Source: Burkholderia catarinensis
GTDB taxonomy: Bacteria; Pseudomonadota; Gammaproteobacteria; Burkholderiales; Burkholderiaceae
Assembly: GCF_001883705.2 (NCBI RefSeq)
Contig: NZ_MDEQ02000021.1
Span: forward strand, 54,738 to 118,737
Direction of reading: 5' to 3'
Length of the DNA stretch: 64,000 nucleotides
The notes beneath the pieces are model-generated. The model saw nothing but the letters and a program-made list of their open reading frames with translations. It searched no databases and was not told where the DNA came from. This document shows positions 16,527 to 24,317 of the stretch, in pieces; position 1 is the first letter of the stretch; each line of letters opens with the position of its first letter. The translations under genes and the position numbers were made by a program.

Positions 16527-17872
16527 GCTTGGCTCCCGGAGAGGCGGCGCACGTTCGCGCCGACGGCGGTCAGTTTGGCTTCCATGCGGTCGTAGCCGCG
16601 GTCCAGGTGATAGATGCGGTCGACCAGCGTTTCGCCGTCGGCGCGCAGGCCGGCGATCACGAGGCTCGCCGATGCGCGCAGGTCGGTCGCCATCACGTTC
16701 GCGCCCGACAGTTTCTCCACGCCCGTCACGAGCGCCGTGTTGCCGTCGATCGTGATGTTCGCGCCGAGCCGGTTCAGCTCCTGCACATGCATGAAGCGGT
16801 TCTCGAAAATGGTTTCGACGACTTGCGCGGTGCCCGTCGCGACCGTATTGAGGGCCATGAACTGCGCCTGCATGTCGGTCGGGAACGCCGGGTATTCCGA
16901 CGTGCGGATCGTCACCGCCGACGGCCGGCGGTCCATCTTCACACGCAGCCAGCTGTCGCCTTCCTCGATCGACACGCCGGCCTCGCGCAGCTTGTCGATC
17001 ACCGCGTCGAGGATGTGCGGGCGCACACCCGTCAGCCTCACGTCGCCACCCGCCGCCGCGACCGCGCACAGGAACGTGCCGGCCTCGATGCGGTCGGGGA
17101 TCACCGAATGGCGTGCACCGTGCAGCCGCTCGACGCCCTGGATCACGAGGCGATCGGTGCCGATGCCGTCGATTTTCGCGCCCATCGCGACCAGCAGGTG
17201 TGCGAGATCGCTCACTTCCGGTTCGCGCGCGGCGTTCTCGATCACCGTCTCGCCGTCCGCGAGCGTCGCGGCCATCAGCAGGTTTTCCGTGCCCGTCACC
17301 GTGATCATGTCGGTCACGATGCGCGCGCCCTTCAGGCGCTTCGCGCGCGCTTCGATGAAGCCGTGCTCGATGCTGATCTCGGCGCCCATCGCCTGCAGGC
17401 CCTTGATGTGCTGGTCGACCGGACGCGCGCCGATCGCGCAGCCGCCCGGCAGCGACACCTTCGCCTCGCCGAAGCGCGCGAGCAGCGGCCCGAGCACGAG
17501 GATCGATGCGCGCATCGTCTTCACGAGCTCGTACGGCGCGACGAGGTTGTCGACGCGCGACGCGTCAAGCTGCACGCGGCAGCCGTCGGTCTCGCTCTTC
17601 ACGCCCATCTGGTTCAGCACCTTCAGCGTGGTGCGCACGTCCTTGAGGTTGGGCACGTTGTCGAGATCGACCGGATCGGCGGTGAGCAGCCCCGCGCACA
17701 GGATCGGCAGCGCGGCGTTCTTCGCGCCCGACACGACGATCTCGCCGGACAGGCGGCGGCCGCCTTCGATCACGAGCTTGTCCATCCCCTGTCCCTGCGA
17801 TTCCCCGTTGGCGGCCGGGTGTGCCGTGGCGACGCTCTTGACGGCGTCGCGCTCGTTGACGGTGACTTGCAC
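16523..17872 (-). CDS. murA: UDP-N-acetylglucosamine 1-carboxyvinyltransferase
   Basis: MurA transfers enolpyruvate from PEP to UDP-GlcNAc, the first committed step of peptidoglycan synthesis and the target of fosfomycin. The 449-residue protein has the catalytic cysteine C145 in LPGGCAIGARP, the KNAALP segment near 51-56, and RIEAGTF later. The start MQVTVNERDAVKSV gives a 30-residue extension that resembles the Burkholderia MurA N-terminus as I remember it; the second methionine (residue 30) is the alternative. It lies between bolA and hisG, an order also seen in other beta-proteobacteria. Confidence 0.93.
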   Translation of the reverse strand: MQVTVNERDAVKSVATAHPAANGESQGQGMDKLVIEGGRRLSGEIVVSGAKNAALPILCAGLLTADPVDLDNVPNLKDVRTTLKVLNQMGVKSETDGCRVQLDASRVDNLVAPYELVKTMRASILVLGPLLARFGEAKVSLPGGCAIGARPVDQHIKGLQAMGAEISIEHGFIEARAKRLKGARIVTDMITVTGTENLLMAATLADGETVIENAAREPEVSDLAHLLVAMGAKIDGIGTDRLVIQGVERLHGARHSVIPDRIEAGTFLCAVAAAGGDVRLTGVRPHILDAVIDKLREAGVSIEEGDSWLRVKMDRRPSAVTIRTSEYPAFPTDMQAQFMALNTVATGTAQVVETIFENRFMHVQELNRLGANITIDGNTALVTGVEKLSGANVMATDLRASASLVIAGLRADGETLVDRIYHLDRGYDRMEAKLTAVGANVRRLSGSQA

Positions 17873-17886
17873 TCAGTGATTTCCGG

Positions 17887-18126
17887 TTATGCGTTCTGCC
17901 ATTCGGCGGGCGTCAGCGTCTTCATGCTGAGCGCGTGAATTTCCTGCTTCATGCGATCGCCGAGCGCCGCATAGACGAGCTGGTGCCGCTGGATCGGCCG
18001 CTTGCCTTCGAAGGCCGCCGACACGATCGTCGCGAAGAAATGCTGGCCGTCGCCTTCGACTTCCAGATGAGTGCAGGCGAGACCGCCGGCGATGTATTGC
18101 TTGACCTGTTCGGGAGTCGGCAACAT
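17887..18126 (-). CDS. BolA-family protein, IbaG-like
   Basis: A 79-residue BolA-type protein of the short class found next to murA. The family pairs with monothiol glutaredoxins to handle [2Fe-2S] clusters. Visible features are HLEVEGDGQHFFATIVS near 20-36 with a conserved histidine, and the helix-turn IQRHQLVYAALG with the RHQ(x)V motif near 45-54. Sits 14 bp before murA. Confidence 0.88.
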   Translation of the reverse strand: MLPTPEQVKQYIAGGLACTHLEVEGDGQHFFATIVSAAFEGKRPIQRHQLVYAALGDRMKQEIHALSMKTLTPAEWQNA

Positions 18127-18180
18127 GGTGTAAGGCTCCTGTCGGCGCGCGCCGCACGAAGCGGCCGCTGCCTGTCGATA

Positions 18181-18936
18181 TCAATGACGCAGTTTGTAGC
18201 CGGTCGCGAGCAGCCGCATCGCGATCATCGCGAGCAGCACCAAGAAACCGGCGACGATCGCGAGGCTCGAGAACGGGTTGATGTCGGACGCGCCGAAGAA
18301 CCCGAAGCGGAAGCCGTCGATCATGTAGAAAAACGGATTGAGACGCGAGATCTCGCGCCACACGGGCGGCAGCGAATGCGTCGAATAGAACACGCCGGAC
18401 AGGAACGTCAGCGGCATGATCAGGAAATTCTGGAACGCGGCGAGCTGGTCGAACTTCTCGGCCCAGATCCCGGCGATCAGGCCGAGCGTGCCGAGGATCG
18501 CCGAGCCGAGCAGCGCGAACGCAATGATGAACAGCGGCGCCGCGAAGTGCATCGGGATAAACCAGATCGTCACGACGAACACGCCGGCGCCGACCGCGAG
18601 CCCGCGCACGACCGACGCGAGCACGTACGCGCCGAAGATGTCGCGGTACGACAGCGGCGGCAGCAGCATGAACACGAGGTTGCCGGTAATTTTCGACTGG
18701 ATCAGCGACGACGAGCTGTTCGCGAACGCGTTCTGCAGCACGCTCATCATCACGAGGCCCGGCACGAGGAAGCTCACGTACTCGACGCCCGGATACACCT
18801 CGACACGGCCCGACAGCGCGTGGCCGAAAATCGTCAGATACAGGAGCGCCGTGACGATCGGCGCGCACACCGTCTGGAACGACACCTTCCAGAAACGCAG
18901 CAGTTCCTTGTAGAACAGCGTTTGAAAACCGCTCAT
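18181..18936 (-). CDS. ABC-2 type transporter permease
   Basis: A 251-residue membrane protein of the ABC-2 exporter class with six hydrophobic segments and the LVPGLVMMSVLQNAFANSSSS region typical of NodJ/YadH-type permeases. Its start overlaps the stop of the ATPase gene by 4 bp, so the two form one exporter. Similar pairs (YadG/YadH) lie near mla or murA genes in several proteobacteria; the substrate is unknown. Confidence 0.9.
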   Translation of the reverse strand: MSGFQTLFYKELLRFWKVSFQTVCAPIVTALLYLTIFGHALSGRVEVYPGVEYVSFLVPGLVMMSVLQNAFANSSSSLIQSKITGNLVFMLLPPLSYRDIFGAYVLASVVRGLAVGAGVFVVTIWFIPMHFAAPLFIIAFALLGSAILGTLGLIAGIWAEKFDQLAAFQNFLIMPLTFLSGVFYSTHSLPPVWREISRLNPFFYMIDGFRFGFFGASDINPFSSLAIVAGFLVLLAMIAMRLLATGYKLRH

Positions 18937-19859
18937 GCCAGACCCTCGATCACCTCAGCCCCGTTCATCACCTGGACGAACACATCCTCGAGGTCGGCCT
19001 TGCGGACCTCGATCTCGTCGAACGTGCAGCCCGCCGCGCGGCACTGCGCAAGGATGCGTTCGACATCGTCATAGCTCGTGAGGCGCAGCAGGTGCTCGCC
19101 CGGCGCGCGCGCGGCCGGGTCGGTCTCCAGCCCGCGCAGTTCCGCCGGCAGCGCGCCCGTCGCCAGGCGCAGGTAGAGCTGCAGCCCCGCGAAGCGGCGC
19201 AGCAGCGCGTCGGTGCGGTCGAGCGCGACCACTTCCCCGCGGCGCAGCATCGCGATGCGGTCGCACAGCGACTCGGCTTCCTCGAGGTAATGGGTGGTCA
19301 GCACGATCGTGTGGCCCTCGCGGTTCAGGCGCGAGATGAATTTCCACAGCGTCTGGCGCAATTCGACGTCGACGCCGGCGGTCGGCTCGTCGAGCACGAT
19401 CACGGGCGGGCGGTGCACGAGCGCCTGCGCGACGAGCACGCGGCGCTTCATTCCGCCCGACAGCGCGCGCATGTTCGCGTCGGCTTTCTCGGTGAGGTCG
19501 AGATTCGCCATCACTTCATCGATCCAGTCGTCGTTGCGGCGCAGCCCGAAATAGCCGGACTGGATCCGCAGCGTCTCGCGGACGGTGAAGAACGGGTCGA
19601 AAACGAGCTCCTGCGGCACGACGCCGAGTGCGCGGCGCGCCCCACGGAAGTCCTTGACGACGTCGTGGCCGCGCACCGAGATACTGCCTTCGTCGGCCCG
19701 GGCGAGCCCGGCGAGGATACTGATGAGCGTGGTCTTGCCTGCGCCGTTGGGGCCGAGCAGACCGAAAAACTCGCCTTCCTCGACCGACAGGCTGACGCCC
19801 TTGAGCGCCTGAAGCGATTTGTAGCGCTTCTTGACGTGACGGATTTCTATGGCTGACAT
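18933..19859 (-). CDS. ABC-2 exporter ATP-binding protein, YadG/CcmA type
   Basis: A 308-residue ATPase with Walker A GPNGAGKTT (about 36-44), Q-loop VPQELVFD, signature LSGGMKRRVL and Walker B VIVLDEPTAGVD, followed by a C-terminal domain of about 80 residues. It partners the overlapping permease. The start MSAIEIRHVKKRY is preferred because upstream in-frame sequence has no ABC features. It appears to have its own promoter in the 192-bp gap after mlaB. Confidence 0.92.
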   Translation of the reverse strand: MSAIEIRHVKKRYKSLQALKGVSLSVEEGEFFGLLGPNGAGKTTLISILAGLARADEGSISVRGHDVVKDFRGARRALGVVPQELVFDPFFTVRETLRIQSGYFGLRRNDDWIDEVMANLDLTEKADANMRALSGGMKRRVLVAQALVHRPPVIVLDEPTAGVDVELRQTLWKFISRLNREGHTIVLTTHYLEEAESLCDRIAMLRRGEVVALDRTDALLRRFAGLQLYLRLATGALPAELRGLETDPAARAPGEHLLRLTSYDDVERILAQCRAAGCTFDEIEVRKADLEDVFVQVMNGAEVIEGLA

Positions 19860-19955
19860 GACTGTGCGCGACGCAAGGGCCGCGACGCCTATTCTGTGCT
19901 TGCTGCGAAATAAAATGGGGGCCGGACGCCGATTGGCCGCCCCGCAAAACGCTTG

Positions 19956-19961
19956 ATTATA
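19956..19961 (-). promoter_or_regulatory. Candidate -10 box for the ABC-2 exporter genes
   Basis: The minus strand reads TATAAT within the 192-bp gap between mlaB and the exporter ATPase gene, about 97 bp before the start codon. No good -35 is visible. A CCGGCT/AGCCGG hairpin just upstream (19970-19985) could end the mla transcript, though it is followed by only three T residues. Confidence 0.4.
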
Positions 19962-20051
19962 GGGCAAACCGGCTGGGGGAGCCGGCGCCGGAGGCACGCA
20001 GCCTGAAGCTTGCGCGCGCCAGCTGGCGCGGCAGGCTCCGGTCGGACAGGG

Positions 20052-20327
20052 TCAATGTCGTCCGGTGCCGTCGATGAGCGCGTCGACGCCGTAGGCGCGC
20101 GCGAGGCTGGCGAGCTTCGGGGGGAGATTGAGGAGGTCGAGGGTCGCGCCGCGCGATTTGGCGGCACGTTGCCATGCGAGCAGCACGGCGAGCGCGGACG
20201 AGTCGAACTGCGTCAGCGCCGCGCAATCGACGGCGGTCGCACCCGCGCCGATGCGCGCAAGACCGTCCGCGAGCGCGGACTTCGCGCTCGCGACGGTCAG
20301 CGAGGAGCCGGCTTCGAAGCCGCTCAC
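20052..20327 (-). CDS. mlaB: Mla phospholipid transport STAS-domain subunit MlaB
   Basis: A 91-residue STAS-domain protein that in the E. coli complex binds the MlaF ATPase and regulates MlaFEDB assembly. The start is a GTG (VSGFEAGSS) overlapping the mlaC stop by 4 bp; no ATG fits the domain boundary. The STAS core contains VDCAALTQFDSSALAVLLAW near 32-51, with the DSSA motif where other STAS proteins carry the switch serine or threonine. Last gene of the mla operon. Confidence 0.85.
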   Translation of the reverse strand: MSGFEAGSSLTVASAKSALADGLARIGAGATAVDCAALTQFDSSALAVLLAWQRAAKSRGATLDLLNLPPKLASLARAYGVDALIDGTGRH

Positions 20328-20956
20328 GACGCCTGCTTGCCGGCGGCAAGTTGCTGGTTGCGCTGCGTCAGGAACTGGATCAGGCCATCCACGCCGCTTT
20401 GCTGGATCTTCTCGTTGAACTGCTGCTGGTACGTCTGGATCAGCCACGCGCCGAGCACGTTCAGGTCATACACCTTCCAGCCGCTCGCCGACTTGTACAG
20501 GCGGTAATCGATCTGGACCGGCTGGCCGTTGTTCATCGCGACCGTCTTGACCACGACATCGGTATCGGCCGGATCGGCGCGGAACGGCGGGTACTGGATC
20601 TGCTGGTCCGGCTTCAGCTGCGCGAGCGCGCCCGAATACGTGCGGATCAGCAGCAGTTTGAATTGCTCCTGAACCTGCTGCTGCTGCTCGGGCGTTGCCG
20701 TGCGCCAGTTACGGCCCATCGCGAGCTGCGTGGTGCGGCGGAAATCGGTGTACGGCAGGATGTCCTTGTTGACGATCGTGATGATGCGGTTGGTGTCGCC
20801 TTGCTTGATCGTCTGCTGCTTGACTTCGTCGAGCACCTGCTGCGTCGCCGTCTTGATCAGCGCCTGCGGGTTCGACTGGTCGACTTGCGCGTGAACTGCG
20901 CTGCTGCCGAACGAGAACAGCGCCGCGAAAACGGGGATCAGGAACAGTTTTTTCAT
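20324..20956 (-). CDS. mlaC: Periplasmic phospholipid carrier MlaC (Ttg2D-like)
   Basis: MlaC ferries phospholipids between the outer membrane MlaA complex and inner membrane MlaFEDB. The 210-residue protein has a Sec signal peptide (MKKLFLIPVFAALFSFGSS, cleavage near VHA-QV at 23) and then the family's alpha/beta domain, including ILPYTDFRRTTQLAMGRNWRTA and LIRTYSGAL. A second ATG one codon upstream (20959) is equally possible. Order mlaF-E-D-A-C-B places it after mlaA. Confidence 0.93.
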   Translation of the reverse strand: MKKLFLIPVFAALFSFGSSAVHAQVDQSNPQALIKTATQQVLDEVKQQTIKQGDTNRIITIVNKDILPYTDFRRTTQLAMGRNWRTATPEQQQQVQEQFKLLLIRTYSGALAQLKPDQQIQYPPFRADPADTDVVVKTVAMNNGQPVQIDYRLYKSASGWKVYDLNVLGAWLIQTYQQQFNEKIQQSGVDGLIQFLTQRNQQLAAGKQAS

Positions 20957-21067
20957 CATAGTGGCCTGCATGAATGAGTCGATGCGGAGGTTGGAGCAGG
21001 TAGCTTACGCGCAAGTTCGCGTACGCTACCGACTGAATCGTTTCCGGCTGTAACGAATGTAATTCCG

Positions 21068-22033
21068 TCAGTGCAGCCGGATGCTCGGGAAGCGGAACCC
21101 GCCCGGCGACGGCGGCGCCACCTGCATCGCCGGCACGTTCGTTTCGCTGGCCGGGTTCGGCGCTTCGGCCGTGCCTGAAGCCGGCGCGGCAACCGCCGCG
21201 CCCGATGTGCCTGCCGGTGCCGCCGCACCGCCAACCGCCGCTGCACCCGCCGTACCGGCCGCGCCGGCTGCCGACGGTGCCGCGCCGTCTTCCGGCAGGT
21301 CGTACTTCGGCAGCGCGTCGTTGCTCGCCGTCGAGCCGGCTTCGCCGCGCGCGTTGTCGATCAGTGCCTGGCGGCGCTGCAGGTACGCGTTGCGCACGAA
21401 CGAATACTTGTCGAGCGCCGCGGCATTCAGCACGTCGCCCGCGCCGAGCAGGTTCGCGCGGGTATTGACGAGGTTCACGCCGAACAGGCCATAGCCCACG
21501 CTGTCCGGCTTCACATAGGTCAGCGGATTGCCGACGTAGTCGACGCCGAGGCCGGCCGTGTCGCGCACCGTGCTCGGGCCGAGCAGCGGCAGCACCAGGT
21601 ACGGGCCCGACGGCATGCCGTAGCGGCCCATCGTGATCCCGAAGTCGGCTGTGTGCTTCGGCAGCTTCGCGATCGTCGCGACGTCGAACAGGCCGCCGAC
21701 GCCGAACACCGTGTTGATCACGACGCGCATCAGGTCGCCGACGCCGTCCGCGATCCGCAACTGCACGATGTTGTTCGCCGCGATGTAGACGTCGCCGATG
21801 TTCGAGAAGAAGTTCGTCACGCTGTCGCGCACCGGCTGCGGCACCACGTACTGGTAGCCCTGCGCGACCGGCTTCAGCGCGTACGTGTCGACCGTGTCGT
21901 TGAACTTGTACATCGTCCGGTTGAAGCCTTCGAGCGGATCGCCCTTGGTCGGCGTCTGCACGGTCGCGCAGCCGCTCAACGCGGCGACTGCCGCAACCGC
22001 CAGCGCGGCGTGCCTGATGCGGATCGTCTGCAT
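21068..22033 (-). CDS. mlaA: Outer membrane lipoprotein MlaA (VacJ) with Ala/Pro-rich tail
   Basis: MlaA removes misplaced phospholipids from the outer leaflet of the outer membrane. The 321-residue protein has a lipoprotein signal with lipobox ALSGC (lipidated Cys about residue 21), then DPLEGFNRTMYKFND and the conserved NLLGAGDVL, FGVNLVNTR and DYVGNP segments up to about residue 235. After that comes an unusual Ala/Gly/Pro-rich extension of roughly 85 residues. The second of two in-frame ATGs is chosen because a GAGGGG site lies 7 bases before it but only one base before the first. Here mlaA is inside the mla operon, whereas in E. coli it is elsewhere. Confidence 0.92.
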   Translation of the reverse strand: MQTIRIRHAALAVAAVAALSGCATVQTPTKGDPLEGFNRTMYKFNDTVDTYALKPVAQGYQYVVPQPVRDSVTNFFSNIGDVYIAANNIVQLRIADGVGDLMRVVINTVFGVGGLFDVATIAKLPKHTADFGITMGRYGMPSGPYLVLPLLGPSTVRDTAGLGVDYVGNPLTYVKPDSVGYGLFGVNLVNTRANLLGAGDVLNAAALDKYSFVRNAYLQRRQALIDNARGEAGSTASNDALPKYDLPEDGAAPSAAGAAGTAGAAAVGGAAAPAGTSGAAVAAPASGTAEAPNPASETNVPAMQVAPPSPGGFRFPSIRLH

Positions 22034-22062
22034 GGTCATTCCCCTCTTGTTCTCTCGTGTGG

Positions 22063-22617
22063 TTATTGCGCTGCCGAACCGGACGCGGCGGATACAGCCG
22101 ACGCCGGCACTGGTGCCGGTGCCGGCGCGGCAGGCGTGCCGGAAGCCGGCTTCGCGCCGCCCGCATCGGCGGCCTTGCTGTACAGGAACTGGCCGATCAG
22201 GTTCTCGAGCACGATCGCCGACTGCGTCATCGTGATCGTATCGCCGGCTTTCAGCATTTCGGTGTCGCCGCCCGGATCGAGGCCGATATATTGCTCGCCG
22301 AGCAGGCCCGACGTCAGGATCTTCGCCGACGAATCCTTCGGGAACGGGTACTGGCCGTCGACATCGATCGTGACGAGCGCCTGGTACGTGTTCGCGTCGA
22401 AGCCGATCGACTTCACGCGGCCGACCACGACGCCCGCACTCTTCACGGCCGCGCGCGGCTTCAGCCCGCCGATATTGTCGAATTTCATCTTCACTGCGTA
22501 GGTCGGCTGAAACGACAGCGAGCTCATGTTGCCGACCTTCAGCGCCAGGAACAGCACCGCAAGGAAGCCCACCACCACGAACAGGCCGACCCAGAAGTCG
22601 AGAACAGTCTTTTTCAT
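22063..22617 (-). CDS. mlaD: MCE-domain phospholipid transport protein MlaD
   Basis: MlaD is an inner-membrane-anchored MCE protein that forms a hexameric ring in the periplasm and binds phospholipid. The 184-residue protein has an anchor at about 8-27, a single MCE domain at 36-115 with FDNIGGLKPRAAVKSAGVVVGRV and LLGEQYIGLDPGG, and an Ala/Pro-rich C-terminus. The start MKKTVLDFWVG has a GGGA site; an ATG two codons upstream also exists. Confidence 0.93.
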   Translation of the reverse strand: MKKTVLDFWVGLFVVVGFLAVLFLALKVGNMSSLSFQPTYAVKMKFDNIGGLKPRAAVKSAGVVVGRVKSIGFDANTYQALVTIDVDGQYPFPKDSSAKILTSGLLGEQYIGLDPGGDTEMLKAGDTITMTQSAIVLENLIGQFLYSKAADAGGAKPASGTPAAPAPAPVPASAVSAASGSAAQ

Positions 22618-22647
22618 CGTCATCCCAAAATTTGGCTTGGCTGAGGC

Positions 22648-23415
22648 TTAGCTGAACATCAGCGCGGTCAGCAGGAAATCGAGGCCGAGTACGGCGAGCG
22701 ACGCGAACACGACCGTCTTGGTGGTCGCGCGCGACACGCCTTCGGGCGTGGGCTTCGCTTCATACCCTTGATACAGCGCAATGAAGGTCACGGCGAACCC
22801 GAACACGATGCTCTTCAGCACGCCGTTGCCGACGTCGGCCCAGACCTGGACCCCGCCCTGCATCTGCGACCAGAACGCGCCCGGATCGACACCGATCAGC
22901 ACGACGCCGACGATATAACCGCCGAGCACGCCGACCGCGCTGAAGATCGCGGCGAGCAGCGGCATCGCGATGATGCCCGCCCACATGCGCGGCGCGATCA
23001 CCGTCTTGATCGGGTCCACCGCCATCATCTCGAGCGCGGTGAGCTGCTCGCCGGCCTTCATCAGGCCGATCTCGGCCGTGAGCGACGTGCCCGCGCGGCC
23101 CGCGAACAGCAGCGCGGTGACGACCGGCCCGAGCTCGCGCACGAGCGACAGCGCGACCAGCAGGCCGAGCGCCTGCTCGGACCCGTAGCGGTTCAGCGTG
23201 TAATACCCCTGCAGGCCCAGCACGAAGCCGACGAACAGCCCCGACACGGCAATGATCACGAACGAATAATTGCCGAGGAAGTGGATCTGCTTCATGACAA
23301 GCCGCGGCCGGCGCAGCAGCGGGAAGAATTCCAGCACGAGGCGCACGAACAGGCGCGTGCCGTAGCCCGTGCGCTCGAGGCCGCCGATGACGTAACGTCC
23401 GATCGCGCTGATCAT
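22648..23415 (-). CDS. mlaE: Mla ABC transporter permease MlaE
   Basis: The 255-residue MlaE permease spans the inner membrane and forms the core of the MlaFEDB phospholipid transporter. Family features include LRRPRLVMKQIHFLGNYS near 33-50, LVRELGPVVTALLFAGRAGTS (about 92-112) and EQLTALEMMAVDP (about 122-134). Start overlaps the mlaF stop by 4 bp. Confidence 0.94.
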   Translation of the reverse strand: MISAIGRYVIGGLERTGYGTRLFVRLVLEFFPLLRRPRLVMKQIHFLGNYSFVIIAVSGLFVGFVLGLQGYYTLNRYGSEQALGLLVALSLVRELGPVVTALLFAGRAGTSLTAEIGLMKAGEQLTALEMMAVDPIKTVIAPRMWAGIIAMPLLAAIFSAVGVLGGYIVGVVLIGVDPGAFWSQMQGGVQVWADVGNGVLKSIVFGFAVTFIALYQGYEAKPTPEGVSRATTKTVVFASLAVLGLDFLLTALMFS

Positions 23416-24233
23416 GCGCGCCCTCCGCCGAGCCCGAAATCCGCTGCGAGCGGCGGGCTCGTGTAATGAAATTTGAACGGGCCGTCCGGCGCGCCGTCGA
23501 TGAACTGCCGCACGCTCGGATCGGTCGATGCGCGCAGCTCGTCGGGCGTGCCCTGCGCGAGCACGCCGCCATTGGCCAGAAAATACACGTAGTCGGCGAT
23601 CGCGAACGATTCAGGCACGTCGTGCGTGACGAGGATCGACGTCGCGCCGAGCGCCTGGTTCAGCGTACGGATCAGGTTCGCGGTGATGCCGAGCGAGATC
23701 GGGTCGAGGCCCGCGAACGGCTCGTCGTACATGATCAGTTGCGGATCGAGCGCGATCGCGCGCGCCAGCGCGATGCGGCGCGCCATCCCGCCCGACACCT
23801 CGGACGGCATCAGGTCGCGCGCGCCGCGCAGCCCGACCGCGTTGAGCTTCATCAGCACGAGGTCGCGGATCAGGTCTTCGGGCAGGTCGGTATGCTCGCG
23901 CAACGCGAACGCGACGTTCTCGAACACCGACATGTCGGTGAACAACGCGCCGAACTGGAACAGCATGCCCATCTTGCGGCGCAGCGCGTACAGGCCGTCG
24001 CGCGTTTGCGCGCCGACATCGGCGCCGTCGAACAGCACCTGGCCGCGGCGCGCACGCACGAGGCCGCCGATCAAGCGCAGCACGGTCGTCTTGCCGCAGC
24101 CCGACCCGCCCATGACCGCGACGACCTGCCCGCGGCCGAAGCGCAGGTTCAGGTTCGACAGGACGAGACGATCGCCGTAGCCGAAGTCGACGTCGCGAAG
24201 TTCCAGCAGTGTGTCGGTAGGAGTGGGGCTCAC
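23412..24233 (-). CDS. mlaF: Mla ABC transporter ATP-binding protein MlaF
   Basis: MlaF powers phospholipid transport. The 273-residue ATPase has Walker A GGSGCGKTT (about 42-50), Q-loop LFQFGALF, signature VSGGMARRIALARAI and Walker B LIMYDEPFAGLDP, and the H-loop THDVPE. The C-terminal extension of about 25 residues beyond residue 248 fits the MlaF/Ttg2A type. First gene of mlaF-E-D-A-C-B. Confidence 0.95.
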   Translation of the reverse strand: MSPTPTDTLLELRDVDFGYGDRLVLSNLNLRFGRGQVVAVMGGSGCGKTTVLRLIGGLVRARRGQVLFDGADVGAQTRDGLYALRRKMGMLFQFGALFTDMSVFENVAFALREHTDLPEDLIRDLVLMKLNAVGLRGARDLMPSEVSGGMARRIALARAIALDPQLIMYDEPFAGLDPISLGITANLIRTLNQALGATSILVTHDVPESFAIADYVYFLANGGVLAQGTPDELRASTDPSVRQFIDGAPDGPFKFHYTSPPLAADFGLGGGRA

Positions 24234-24265
24234 GGAGCGGACAATCCTTTTACGCAGAACGCCGA

Positions 24266-24295
24266 ATTATAGGGCCTGCCTTGGAATGATGTCGT
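24266..24295 (-). promoter_or_regulatory. Candidate promoter of the mla operon
   Basis: The minus strand reads ACGACA, 18 bases, then TATAAT, with the -10 about 33 bp before the mlaF start codon. A perfect -10 in a GC-rich genome is notable; the -35 matches only partly. Confidence 0.5.
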
Positions 24296-24317
24296 GACGC
24301 CGTTCCGGGCCCTGCGG

